Assembly (NCBI GenBank): GCA_019693395.1
Contig: JAAMXP010002138.1
Location: 1 to 35,496, forward strand
Source of the DNA: Ettlia oleoabundans
Taxonomy: Eukaryota > Chlorophyta > Chlorophyceae > Chlamydomonadales
Length of the DNA stretch: 35,496 nt
Direction: 5' to 3'
Positions within the stretch are counted from its first letter, which is position 1, and each line of letters opens with the position of its first letter. Below, piece after piece: positions 1 through 14,900 of the stretch. A model generated the notes under the pieces. The model saw nothing but the letters and a program-made list of their open reading frames with translations. It had not been told where the DNA came from and did no database searches. The position numbers and the translations under genes are program-made.

Positions 1-1556
1 GTACCAAGATATGTCATAAACCCGCGTGACAACAATGACGACACTATGATAGCATGCCACACATCCACCCACCTCTGCCAGGTCTGGGCGGCCGTGGTCC
101 ACGCATCCCTTGACCAGGATGTAGCAGGTCTCCGGACCGGGGCGGCGGTTGTGGCTGCGCATGAACTCAAACACCTCGAACATCTGCTGCAGCTGGCCCT
201 GCAGCCAGGACCGTAGGCAGCGCACAAGCAAAAATGGCATCATTATCAGAGAATACACAAAGGGGCACGTCGCAGCAGGGCATGCAGCAGCACAGGGAAT
301 GCAAGGGCAGAAGGCAGCAGCTCATTGCACAGCCATGCACGCATACACGATACCTACAAATTTGTTATGTTAGTTCAAGTCAGCACCAGCATCACCACAG
401 GGCAGCTTACCTGCTTGGAGTAGTAGATTATGAGAGGGTGGAACTCCTTGTAACTGTCGTGGCTCAGCCCAAACTCGCTGGCATTGCGAAGCGCCTTCTG
501 TGCTACCTCAGGGGCACCCACGTTCAGGGCTTGCTGCAGCAGCATCAGAGGGTCAGTGGGCGGGTCAGGTGGGGCCGCGTGAGACCTCATGTCCTTCAGC
601 ACGTGGCAGGCTGGCAAAAAGGTATTGGTGCGGTTGATGCCACTCCGAAGTATTATGCTATAAATGGCAGCATCAGGTCAAGACCCAGGTGCAACAAACC
701 CACACATTGAACGCAGAAGCACTCGGGCACAGTTGCCCCTGCAAGGAATGCTGGGCATCTCTGCAGGTACCACTTGCTGCCCACGATTGGCTGCCTAGCT
801 CAAGAAACTCTCCTCCATCTCCTGACCATCGCCTGCCCTGTCTCACATGGACAAGGACTTGGCTGGTCTTGTGGCTGAAGGGCTTGTGCTGCTGCAGCTC
901 TCCACGGGCCAAGTAGTTCAGGCGCGTAAGCTTCAAAGCTTTGTCCAAGTCGTCAGGCGTTTGGCAGCGCTTGTACAGCAGCTGTAGATGGCGCTGCTCT
1001 GCAGCCAGGTGGGCGAGTGATGGAAGGGGCCGTGAGGCAAAGGGCTGGAAGGTGTGCACGCCAGTGGAGGGCTTGATAAAGCGGGAAACCGCAGCGGGGC
1101 TGCGCTTCGGCAGTGCTTACAGTTGCATGAACTACGGATTTGGTGCTTTGCTGCACCCAAATCACTACAGGGTGGATCCTGGGAGGGGCATTAAGTGCTG
1201 GACTGCTTAGGGTTTGGCCTGCAGCAGTGCGTAGCAGTGCTTTCAAGAAAAAATACACAGCGGGCGCGGCACTCACTGATGGGTCCGTTCTGCTGTATCT
1301 GGTGCACCAGAATTTTGACGGCGTCCTGTGCGCTGACGCTGGGGTTGTCATACCACTCCGCGCTGGCCTCTGCATGAGCCAGGTGGCGAGTCAGTGGTTT
1401 GGGTTGGTGCGAGGAAGGAGTTTTGTGCGGCGGGGCCGCAGATTGACCCACCGCTGCGGTGACCTCAAGCCCGCACCTTGCTGCGGCTCCGTTGCCTGCG
1501 CTGCGGAAGAATACTGCTGCTGCTGTGAGGGCAGCACATTGTAGCTCATGCGCCAT
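1..1556 (-). CDS. Pentatricopeptide repeat (PPR) protein, N-terminal part; continues off the left edge
   Basis: The gene is split into exons 1277-1556, 847-1115, about 411-657 and 73-198, and carries on beyond base 1. The last two visible exons join in frame (phase 0) and give degenerate 35-residue helical repeats, for example FLPACHVLKDM, HPLIIYYSKQ, then MFEVFEFMRSHNRRPGPETC and LVKGCVDHGRPDLAE. This is the helix-turn-helix pattern of PPR proteins, which bind organellar RNA. The N-terminus is basic and Ala/Ser-rich, as expected for an organelle targeting peptide. The start at 1556 keeps one open frame into exon 1; a competing ATG at 1612 lies in another frame. The exon 2 to exon 3 phase does not close with simple GT-AG sites: the donor near 847 is phase 0, while the acceptor near 657 needs phase 2. 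A small exon may be missing from the model, or the donor may be atypical. Target RNA and organelle are unknown. Confidence 0.72.
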
Positions 1557-2154
1557 ATTTGCTGAGCCTCCAGGCGGCGCAGGAGCGCCAACAGCGGCGT
1601 CTGCTGGAACATTGGAGATAACGGGGCTGGGGTTCGTATTATAAATCAGGCAATGGAATCAAAATGGTTTGATGAAGCTAGCGGTGGCGCAAGACTGACA
1701 ACGCGCCTATTGCACGGCACAGAAAGGGAGAGCACTAAGTTGGAGGTCGAAACGTAGTTTGGCAAACGTTTACTAGAGAAGAACGGAGGCGGAACAGGCA
1801 GCAAAGGCTGCGTAGACTCCAGTCACCCAGGTCGCAGGCATCGCATGCACCGCAGGGCCTGCCAGGGTCCTCCGACGCCTAACAAGCCGCTAGGGGGTGG
1901 GGTAGGCCTCTTTCACACCGGTGTGCTGGGAGGGCGCCAGGAAACCACGCAAGGTGCGACGAGGGCAGGGAGCATGCCGGTGATGGCGTCCCGCTCTGCC
2001 ACGCGGGCTCAAAGCTGCACTATCAGCGCACCATGGCTGCCATCCCCGTTGACAGCTCCCTGGGCGGCGGCAGGCCTTTCAGCCTCGCCTGGATGGTCTT
2101 CTAGCCGGGATTGGTCTATGACTGGACGCGCTGGTGCTGACTGCGTGCCTGCAG
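1557..2154. promoter_or_regulatory. Divergent intergenic region between PPR and BTF3 genes
   Basis: About 600 bp lie between the PPR start (-) and the BTF3 start (+). It should hold both promoters and 5' leaders. A CTGCGTGCCTGCAG acceptor-like sequence sits directly before the BTF3 ATG, so a 5'-UTR intron ending at 2154 is possible. I see no clear TATA box and no other gene. Confidence 0.4.
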
Positions 2155-3706
2155 ATGAACGTGGAGCGCCTCCAGAAGATGGCGGGCGTGGTCCGCACCG
2201 GCGGCAAGGGCACTGTCAGGAGGCAAGCATAGCGGCAGCCTGGCTGAACAGCAGGCTGCAGTGAGCAGCAAACTGGGCAGCGCTGTGCAAACAGGCATCC
2301 TGGCTGTACAAGGCTCAATTTCAATTGGAATGCGCGGAATGCACGAGAGAACGGCTGCTGGGCTGGTCTGCAGTGGCATGGGTTGGTGGTTGGAAATGAA
2401 CCGCTGCCCGCCGTGTGGGTGAGCCTCCTGCTGTCCCGCCATGCTGCCCCCCGCCGCGATTGCGCAGAAAGAAGAAGGCGGTGCACAAGACCACGTCCAC
2501 CGACGACAAGCGGCTGCAGGGTACGTTGAAGCGCCTGGGCGTGAACACCATTCCCGGCATTGAGGAGGTGCTGCTGATCAACAACGACGGAAGCGCGCTG
2601 CAGTTCAACAACCCCAAGGTGCAGGCGTCCATCGCCGCCAACACCTACGTCGTCTCCGGCGCCGCCCAGCCCAAGCGTGAGTGCCTCAGTTCTCCTTGCT
2701 TATCCACGTGCTCCCGTGCCATTCTTGGCCACCTGCCGTTGTTTCCTTCCTTGCGTTGCGGCTGCGGAAGCTCCTTTTGGTTCGTACCTTCCCGGCTCTG
2801 TTGCTTTGCGGGATCGCAAAGCATACAGCTGATAGCCGCCGTTCAGAGAACGAGTCAATCCATGGCAGCATGGCCAGCCTCGGGTTGCAAAGATCCGCTG
2901 CTGGGCAGTTCTATATCTTGCTCAGTCACGCTGCTGACGGCGGGTTACTTTCAGTTCAAAGCGGCAACCTGTACGGCACTAGCAATCAAGTGGCAGCTTA
3001 CACGCAGCCGGGAGCAGCTTATTGCCCAGTACTGCCCAGTCAGAATTGGCACTGGCAGCGTCAATGCAGGCACTGCTGGGGCATGGGCAGGCGATGGAGT
3101 GGCGCACAAGATATTCGTCGCATAGCGGCAGCCATGCAGCCGCCGCGGGTGGATGTACAGCATTGTGTGCTTGCATGGTGCAGCCACTTTCCCGTCCTCT
3201 CCGTGGTGCCGCTCCACGCTTCGTGTCCGTGACAAACCGCACCGTCGCGCTTCCTGCCCGCAGGCGCCCAGGATGTGATGGCTTCCATGCTGGCGGGCAT
3301 GGGTGGCATGGCGGGGCTGCAGCAGATGATGGGCGGCATGGGTGGCATGGGCGGCCCAGCCCCCGCATTCAACCCCGAGGGCGCTGCAGATGAGCCTGAG
3401 GATGACGACGGTGAGGCATTCGTTTGGGGGGGCGCGCTGGGGGTGGCGGTGGGGCGCTTGTATTCGATTGTGGGTTCATGTGGTAAGCAGGGTGCTCTCA
3501 AGCGGAGCAGGGAGAGTGGGTGGGGATGCATGGCGATCAGCGTCAGTGGAAGCGAATGGAAGTTTAGAACCATGGTGTGGTGTGATCTGCAGGGCAGATA
3601 GAAGATCTGCAATAGTTGCACTCATAGGGAAGCCGGCGCCTTTCCTCCTTTCTTCTTCGCAGATGTCCCGGAGCTTGTGGAGAACTTTGAGAAGGCGGCA
3701 CAGTAA
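2155..3706 (+). CDS. BTF3: BTF3 / nascent polypeptide-associated complex subunit beta
   Basis: The exons are 2155-2222, 2468-2676, 3264-3410 and 3663-3706, giving 155 residues, the usual size for the family. NAC-beta pairs with NAC-alpha at the ribosomal exit tunnel and controls targeting of nascent chains. The start MNVERLQKMAGVVRTGGKGT and the following VRRKKKAVHKT (about residues 20-30) are the conserved basic ribosome-binding region. The NAC fold follows (KRLGVNTIPGIEEVLLI, then FNNPKVQASIAANTYVVSG). A Met/Gly-rich linker (MLAGMGGMAG, then MMGGMGGMGG) leads to the acidic end DDDDVPELVENFEKAAQ. Intron 1 has a GC donor (AG|GCAAGC at 2223), because only that junction restores the invariant RRKKK. 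Identity is near certain. Confidence 0.96.
2223..2467 (+). other. GC-AG intron in BTF3
   Basis: The intron starts GCAAGC and ends GCGCAG. Exon 1 finishes GTC AGG AG and exon 2 opens A AAG AAG AAG, which regenerates the conserved VRRKKK. No GT near the junction keeps this frame, so the GC donor is well supported. Confidence 0.85.
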
Positions 3707-4683
3707 GCGCTTTTGCGCACACAGCAGGCGGAGCCGGCTTCCCCGCTCCAACCAGGAGCGAGCGGGCGCCTGGCTCAGCCATGCGCAGCAACAGCTGGCT
3801 GGCGGCAAAGCTTGGGCGGGAGCCCGCATGTATCCCGGCCTGGCAAGTCCCAGCATAGAGCACGGACCACGGCAAGGCAGCAGCCGCAGTGCTGCAGCCT
3901 GTCGGGGCCACAGCAGCAGTTCTTTCTTCGCAGCAGCTTGCACAGCTTGTTCGGGAGGGCTCTCCCAACGCAGCACGTGCTTCCCTCCGTTCAAGCCGCT
4001 ACTGCCGCCGTGGCGGCAACGGCCACTCTACCCCAGGCTTGCCTTTGCTATTTGATGGCATGCTATCGTCCTGCTTGCACGCAGCATAGGCTGTATGTAA
4101 CTCACAATGAAGCGTTAAACAGGGGCATGCGCGGCTTGCATCACGGCAGTAGCGGCATGTGAGTGCGCCACTGGGACGGCATGTGAATGTGCCACTGGGA
4201 CAGCAGTCAGTGTCTGTGGTTATTGATTGCTCATTGCGTCGCTACTTATCATAGGACAGCTTCACTTTGCGGTGAAAGGGCTTTTCAGCACCACAGTGAC
4301 CGAGCAGGCCATTCCAAATTGGAAACTCCTGGCACGTATGGCGGCATGTTGAGCCCTCCTCGTCGTCGCCGCAAATAATCTTCGCGTTGGTTGCATCAGT
4401 GTTACTGCTGGTCTGCCATCGACGCACACCCACCACCATTAAGATCGAGCTCAGCACCTGGTGAGGCTTCTGCACCCTTTATACATACCAGTGGCGCGAT
4501 CTGTGGTGATGTGCATGCCCTGCCCGCCAAGGTGCATGCGGCTGCTTGTCCAAAGCGGCACCGTCCACCTCCGCCTGTGAACTGCAACTGGCCTCCTCTG
4601 CACCTTGCTGCAGGCTTATGCTACACTGGAATACATAGAGACTAGCAGCGTTTGCATCAATCACATCCTAAAAGCTGTCAGCC
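3707..4683 (+). other. BTF3 3' UTR and NDC1 upstream region
   Basis: This is 977 bp without a convincing gene. A TGTAA at 4096-4100 is the likely BTF3 polyadenylation signal, giving a 3' UTR of about 400 bases. The remainder up to 4683 presumably holds the NDC1 promoter and leader. I see no conserved open frame or obvious promoter element. Confidence 0.5.
4096..4100 (+). terminator. TGTAA polyadenylation signal of BTF3
   Basis: TGTAA is the chlorophyte poly(A) signal. It lies 390 bases after the BTF3 stop on the coding strand. Confidence 0.55.
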
Positions 4684-8320
<3,637 letters not shown>

Positions 8321-8415
8321 AGAAAATCGAGGCGAGTCTACGCATAGCCGGAGCCTGAGCACCAGCATGCAGTGATGGTGGTGGCTGGACACACGCAGCA
8401 ACAGCTGTAGATTGT

Positions 8416-8420
8416 TGTAA
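8416..8420 (+). terminator. TGTAA polyadenylation signal of NDC1
   Basis: TGTAA lies about 95 bases after the NDC1 stop codon, on the same strand. Confidence 0.55.
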
Positions 8421-8784
8421 TTGTTGCAGCAGCACCACATGGAGCCTTGGGCCTTTGCCACCACGCGGCTGGATGCTGCAAGCAGAAAATGTCTGCAGGC
8501 ATGCTAACTCATTTATACGGTCGTCTACTGTAAGGCCATGCCACCTGGACTTTTTGTTTTGGCGATTGTCAGAACATATGAGGAAGGCTTGCCGCTGCTC
8601 TCCTGGGCCTCCCGTTTGAGCGCTACATGAATGCATCCAGCAAACATCAAGCATCTGGGGGTCGAAGGCCTATGTGAGGCTACTCACCCGATGAGGGCCC
8701 CCCGCAGTATGGCTCAGCCATATCGTCCATGTCACAAAGCACACTGGTAAAAAGGCTTGGTTGCAGAAATTGAACCATATGGTG

Positions 8785-8789
8785 TTACA
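8785..8789 (-). terminator. TGTAA polyadenylation signal of the Kir channel gene
   Basis: TTACA on the plus strand reads TGTAA on the minus strand, about 135 bases after the channel stop at 8924. Confidence 0.5.
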
Positions 8790-8923
8790 CATCCATCAGG
8801 GACCAGTGACATCCCAGGCCAGGCAACCAGCTGTACGAGGTCCGGGCGTGCAGATGGCAGAGGCGGGAGTCCTGTCACTCGATTTCAGGCTTCTACGTTA
8901 CTATTGCACGCCGGGAGGTTGGC

Positions 8924-11900
8924 TCACTGGTTTCCGCTTGCTGGGCCGTCAGCATCGTCCTCGGCCTGCTGTCCATCCTCGGCAGTGGGGCTGTCAGGAT
9001 CCACAAACAGGTTCTTCAGTGCCCGCTCTCGTTGCCAGCTCTCCTGCTTACTGCACACATGGAGGACACGCAGGAGGAAAGCAAATGCTCGCCTGCTTCA
9101 TCACATGAATGATAGACAGCAACTGGGCCCCAGCATCTAGCTGCAACCCGCCTTCAATCAACCAACCCAGTAACGGCGCAATGCAACTTAAAAGGCCAAG
9201 TTGTTGACGTTGCACACTTCACCCACATGAAATGAATTGGCCCAGCCCCCTCCTCTTCTTCCTCTTCCTGGCCGCCGCCCTCCTGGTCCGCCAGTGCCCA
9301 TGTGCTGGGGTTGCGGCTCAACCGCTCCTGCAGCTGAGGCTCCAGCCGCTGTTGCAGCTGCTGCGCCAGCTCCTCAGCGTGCCGCCTCTGCTCCTCATCC
9401 TCCTCCCCACCTTGCTGCTGCTGCTGCTGCTGATCTGACGATGCCTGGGACTCCTGCCGATCTGCAGGAGCTGCCATGCCCGCCCCTTCACTAGCGGCAG
9501 CTGTTCCGCCAAGCTGACTAGACTCCTCACCCGGTTGTTGCTGCTGTTGCTGCTGCGATTCCCCGCTGCCCGCTGCAGCGGCAGCTGCCAGCGCCGCTTC
9601 TGCAGCCTCAGCGCCCGGGCCCGAGGCCATTGGAGCAGCGACAGGTGTGGCACCCCCACTGCCGCGCTGGCTGGGAGCTGGCAGCGAGGGCGCTGTGCTG
9701 GCCCTGCCAGACGGAGGCGTTACATATCCGCTTCCCGTCCTGGATGAATCTGCCGCCCCCGATGCCGCTGAAGCTATCAACGCAGGCTGCTCCTGCTGCT
9801 GCCCACTGGGACCCGGCTGATCTGCCGACCAGCTGGTGAGTGTGGCACCACCCCCAAAGGTGTCTGGGGAGGATGCCTTGCCGCTGGCCGCCATTCGAGA
9901 CATGTACCTGGACTTGACAACCATGAACATCAAGGTCAGTTGCAATGCCTGCAAACCGCGACGACTTCAACGTGTCCTGCCCTGAACTAGTTGCATGTGA
10001 TAAATAGGGGTTTGGGGCGCACGTCGCACCAAATGCAACCAACACACATTGCAGCCTGTTTCCCGCTCCTATTCCTCTGGATGGCTGTCAGCGGGGTCAA
10101 AACGAAAGGGCTCGTTTGTCGCAAACCGTGCCATGCAAGCGCACCTGCTGAGATCCATTGGGAGCACTGTGTAGTCATTGCGCTCCTCGTTCTCATCCAG
10201 CCTGTGGCAAACTCCAGCAGAAATCAGTGCCAGGAGTGCAGAAAATGGGTTGTAGTGTGTAAATCGATCAATGTTGGGCAGTCGACATCACCGCAGAAAC
10301 ATCAGATGCATGACAGGCAAGTGGGCCATTGAGCTTATCTCACTAGGTTGTTACTGACTGGCACCGTTTGTAGAATACAACCGACACATGTGCGGCAAAG
10401 CACCTGAAGCGGTCGGGGCCAGGTAGCGTGGGGTGCAGAGCCTGGGCATGGGGCAGTGAGTCTCCAGCATCCGTCGTGTTGAGGGCATAGCTGCGACAAC
10501 AAGGTTGAGGGTGAAACTTACACAATGTCTGAAGTCATCCACTGAATTGCGTCCGGTGCGGTTGACATCACCAAGTGTGCACGAGTCATAGCAACTTGCT
10601 GGAAAGGCGGGCAGGCGGGCAGCACAGAGGCAAAAGTTGTGCCTTGTCTTCGGGCAGGCAAGCCGATAGCATACAGCCATATGCAAAAGCGGTGCAGCTG
10701 CTGCCTTACCTGAGCGCCGCTACCTCCGGGAATAAGACAAAGGGCTCGGACTGCCCCACCTCCACATCCACCTGGTGCTGGCCGGCGGCTGCATGGACAA
10801 GCCGGGGACCAAAGAGTTTATGTCCGACATGCAGCCACATGTTGGGATTTCTCAGTACCAAACAACTGCAAGGACTGCAACTGAAAAGGACGGGAGACAG
10901 CTGCGGGCTTAAGCAGACCTGAAGTTGTGCCAGCAGCCCAGACAACAGCAGGACAGGTCATGCACCAAAGCAGCACCGTGCCGTGGCTTTCTACTCCATA
11001 AACACCTGCTAGCTGCCGAGCAAACTCAGTGGGGAGTGCGGAGCGGCGAGGTGCAGGTCCCAGTGGGATGGAGTCGCCCTCGTTGCCAGCAGTGGCGGCA
11101 TACCTGCCGTAATTAGTGGGTAATAAGATGAAGCACTGATCGATGCGACATACCAGCAGGCAGCAGACTGCTTGCTAAAGACACTACATACCGAATGTAC
11201 AAGGCTGGCAGCAAGCTGCCCTTATAGCAAATTGCATCCGCCGGGTCTTGGCGGATTTTGGGTAGAGACAGCTGGCAAGCAGGGGTGCACCTGCTGAGGT
11301 CTATGGGCAGCACTGTGTAGTCGTTGCGCTCCTCCTCTGGAGTAGGAGTGTAAGAAGGCCTAGGTGCAGCAGCAGCGGCAGCCCCATGCCGCTGAGAAGG
11401 CGGGCGCGGCGGCCTGGTAACAGCGCCGGCCCTGCCACTGCCAGCACCATCCTGCACCACAAGACATTGACAGGCAGGGAGTGCAGGTGTGACCTGCCAG
11501 TAAGATGACTTCTTCGAGGCACAGCAGGTGATCCATTAGCGAGCAAGCGTGCTCTCATCGGCAGCAGCAGCATGACTGTGCAGATGAATGAGGCTAGCCA
11601 TGCGCATGTGAGGTCCACGTTTAGCAACCTGCTGCAGCCGACTGCCATGATTGAGGGGGGAACAGACTTGCAGCAATCTAGGAGCAAAGACTGCAGCTGC
11701 CTGTTCCACGCTAGTAGGCTTGCCCACATGGATTCTACCCGGCCCTCTTGTTGCAGGCCTTGCCTCACCTCTGACACGTTGCCGCTATCGTGTTGCTTGA
11801 ACATGTGCTGCCTTGTCTCCACAGATCGCAGCGCGCCATGTGACTCAGGCGCCAGAGAGGGCAGCCCTGCACCAACCATGACGTGTAAGGAATGAGGGAA

Positions 11901-14900
11901 ACGGCTGACAACAGCTGCGCTTTGCACAACCTACTACTGTACATAGCCTGCTAACAAAAGCCACAGCCACAAGCGCGACTCCCTACTTGCTGCTGGAGAG
12001 GGCAGTGTGGCAAGTTATGCCCAACAGCGCAACCACAGCAGAACCAAGCATCGCCAGCATTCTGCCACTGTGGAAATGTCGGCTGACCAGGCAGTTGAGA
12101 AAACGGCAGCAGGAGTGTAGTTCAGGAGCATCTGCGGAAAGCTGAATGGTTGATTGACAGTCGCAGACACACGCACGTGCTTGCCCACTGACCAGCACTC
12201 ACGCGCAAAGACAGCCGGCAGGTTGGGTTGGCTGGGTGCAGGGATCAGCCCAATGTCCTCCCGGTCTGGCATGGCACCCCGCATGTCCTCTACTGGCAGC
12301 ACATCGTGGAAGTGCGCCCAGCGCACCCGCGGTTTGCGGTCCCTGCATCATGAACACGCATCATACAGGAGCAATGTGATAGTCCTGCTGCATGCAAGCG
12401 TAAACTGCTTTGTGCGTAGCCCAATACTTGCAGGATGCCACCAAGCTCGGCCCGTTAATGGTAGCACCGCTGTGCCTTAGCCAGCACACAGCACCTAGCT
12501 ATTGTACAGCACAACATGTACATTTGGACAGGCCAGCCCAGCCCAACAGGGAACGTGCCTGGCCTCAGCCGGGTGCTTGACTATGGGCTGGAAGTGGTAG
12601 CCATAGCGCACGTGGTTGTGCACTGTGTACGTTCTCTGGCGCAGTCGATTCTGGCCGGTGGCGTGGAGGTAGCCATTGATCTGTACATAGGCAGGGAATG
12701 GCCAGGCATAACTTGAAGGTACAACTTGTGAGGAGGGTGATCACATGAGCGGGCAAACATGGGTTGGGGTGCTGCACCTGTGTTAAACAAGCTGGGCAAA
12801 AAAGTGTGGGGAGGGTTGGGCACAAAGGCAAAGCATAGCAGTCAAAGCAGCTACTTACCACCACGACAACCTCAGAGTCAGCATCCTCCGCAATGCCGCC
12901 TGGCTCCAGCCACCGCGCAATGGGAGAGTCTGTGACCAGGAATACAGTTGAAGGGTGCAGTTAGCAATATAGAGGAAACAGGTCGAAAAGGGCTGGATTG
13001 AACAGATGGTCGCTATTTCGTGGACAGCCTACAGTGCCTCAAGGGTTGTTGAATCGAAACTACTCCTGATATGTGTGCCTGTTCGCTGCTGCTGCTTAGT
13101 AATAGGGGCGGTCTCTGGCACAGATTGTGGTGGGCGGTGCAGCGACGGGCCTTTTGCCGCCGCCACCACACTGGCGTGCTGCTGGCGCAGAGTAGAGAAC
13201 AGCAGTTACTGGCAGACAGTAACATATGTAGTGACCAATGCTTTACTTTGCCCTGGGAACACACCCACCTGGCGTGATGACGTGGCACACCTCGGTTGGC
13301 AGTCGCAGATATAACCGGTCCTCGCCTGTTTCGTACCCGCACTGCAACAATGCACAGCTCATCTTCAATTATACTGGGGTGATTCTATAACGTGGCATGG
13401 CTGCCAATGGCACAACACACCAGTGCGCTGCACCTTCCTGCATGAGCAGGCGCAGCGCTCTCACCTCCAAATGGTACTGCTGAAATGTAGGGGTGTGCAT
13501 GTCGCTGGTCTGGCGCCAGCGGTACAGGTACATTCGTACCGTGATCTCCAGCATCTGGTTGGGGTAGGTGTCGGCGGCCCTGCAGTTGAAGCCAGGTCAG
13601 CAGCGGTGACACCTTTCCAAGAGGAGACTTGCTTCACTGGCGTTTGCAGGAAACAAGGCCGGCAGCGCTGAATTGAGAGGCATTAGGCGGTTAAAGGCAT
13701 GGCTATGCCGCCTGCTGAGGCCTCACAACAAACAGATTTTGCTGTTGCCATTGCCGAGGGGTTGCGGAAAGGAGTCTCCTTAATGCTTGCCTGCACGTGA
13801 GGCACGGCTGGCCCTCCTGATTTGGCGACACACACAGCACGTCGGACAGCACCAGCGTGTTCTCTCCCAGAAGAGGGTAAGGCACTGCGGCGAAGAGGCA
13901 TGAGGTGGGTGAGGGGCAGGGGTGAGTGTGGCACAGGAATGCTAGCATCTATAACAGCCAGGAGGTAGCAGCTCTTCTGTCTTAAGAGCACGCCAGCAAA
14001 CTTGCCAAAGACTGCTTAGTTGGAACAAGAAATGTGCACACAGCCACAATGCATACGTGCCGGCAGCCCCAGGTCAGCCCATTGCAGCCAACCTGTACGC
14101 TTGGCTCGGTTCACCACCAGTTGCGACAACTGGCTGGGTGTAAGCAGCGGCAGGCCCTCCTGAGGCAGCACATCGTGGAACCTGCAGAACGGGATGCAGT
14201 AATGTCAGGAGTTCATTCAGCATGGCACGCTGCACCAAACTGGGCAAACAATACCTACAGTAAATACTTCATAGCAGGGGAGAACACTTCAAAAAGAAAA
14301 CGCCCAACATAGAGGCAACCTGATGCATCATGAAACGCCACCGCATAACAAGCACATGTGCACTGCCCCTAACCTCGCACAGTGTCAAATCAACATCCTT
14401 TGTGCTGCCGGGTTACACACCGATAGACACCTAAAATTGCGGGATGCCCTCACCTGTTGAGGTCAATGTGATATCGAGACTCCTCCTCCCCCTCGGGCTT
14501 CATTATGATTTCTGCAAAGCGGTGGCCCCAGTGGATCTCGGTGGGCAGGTAGGAGCGGCGCGCCATGAAGGGGTTGCCAAACTGCAGGGCATGAAGGGAG
14601 CAAAGGGGCAAATCCCGTGTCAACAGTTACGGCACTGCTGCAGCAGCGGCCACAGCGGCAGCAAAGGGCTTGCCGGACAAGCACGGCACAGCGATTGGTG
14701 TGCCGCGCGCTGCTAGTCACTGGTGCAATGGGTAGTATCCAAACCGCAATCTTGTGCAATGGGGTGACCTGGTCCACCGCATTGCGTCCACAGTGCGATT
14801 GCCGCCCTAACAGGCTCCTCAGCCCAATGGTTGCTCACCTCTGTGGTTCCCTCAAATGTCACTACGATCTCTGAGTTGAGAGCAATTAGCGAGTCGTACG

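Larger units (their letters stand above)
8321..8923. other. Convergent 3' region between NDC1 and the Kir channel
   Basis: About 600 bp lie between the NDC1 stop (+) and the channel stop (-). TGTAA at 8416-8420 suits NDC1, and its reverse complement TTACA at 8785-8789 suits the channel gene. No other gene is seen. Confidence 0.55.

Noticed and set aside
1454..1476. A 23-nt micro-intron linking an alternative PPR start at 1612 to exon 1
   Set aside because: An ATG at 1556 is already in the exon 1 frame. A 23-nt intron would be exceptional without transcript support.
9840..9937. A plus-strand peptide PLAAIRDMYLDLTTMNIK followed by a GTCAGT donor-like site
   Set aside because: It is antisense to exon 27 of the channel, and no flanking plus-strand exons can be joined to it.
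10706..10945. A minus-strand peptide containing NPNMWLHVGHKLFGPRLV
   Set aside because: No splice site joins this stretch in phase. The shorter exon 10724-10788 fits both neighbours, so the segment is intron.
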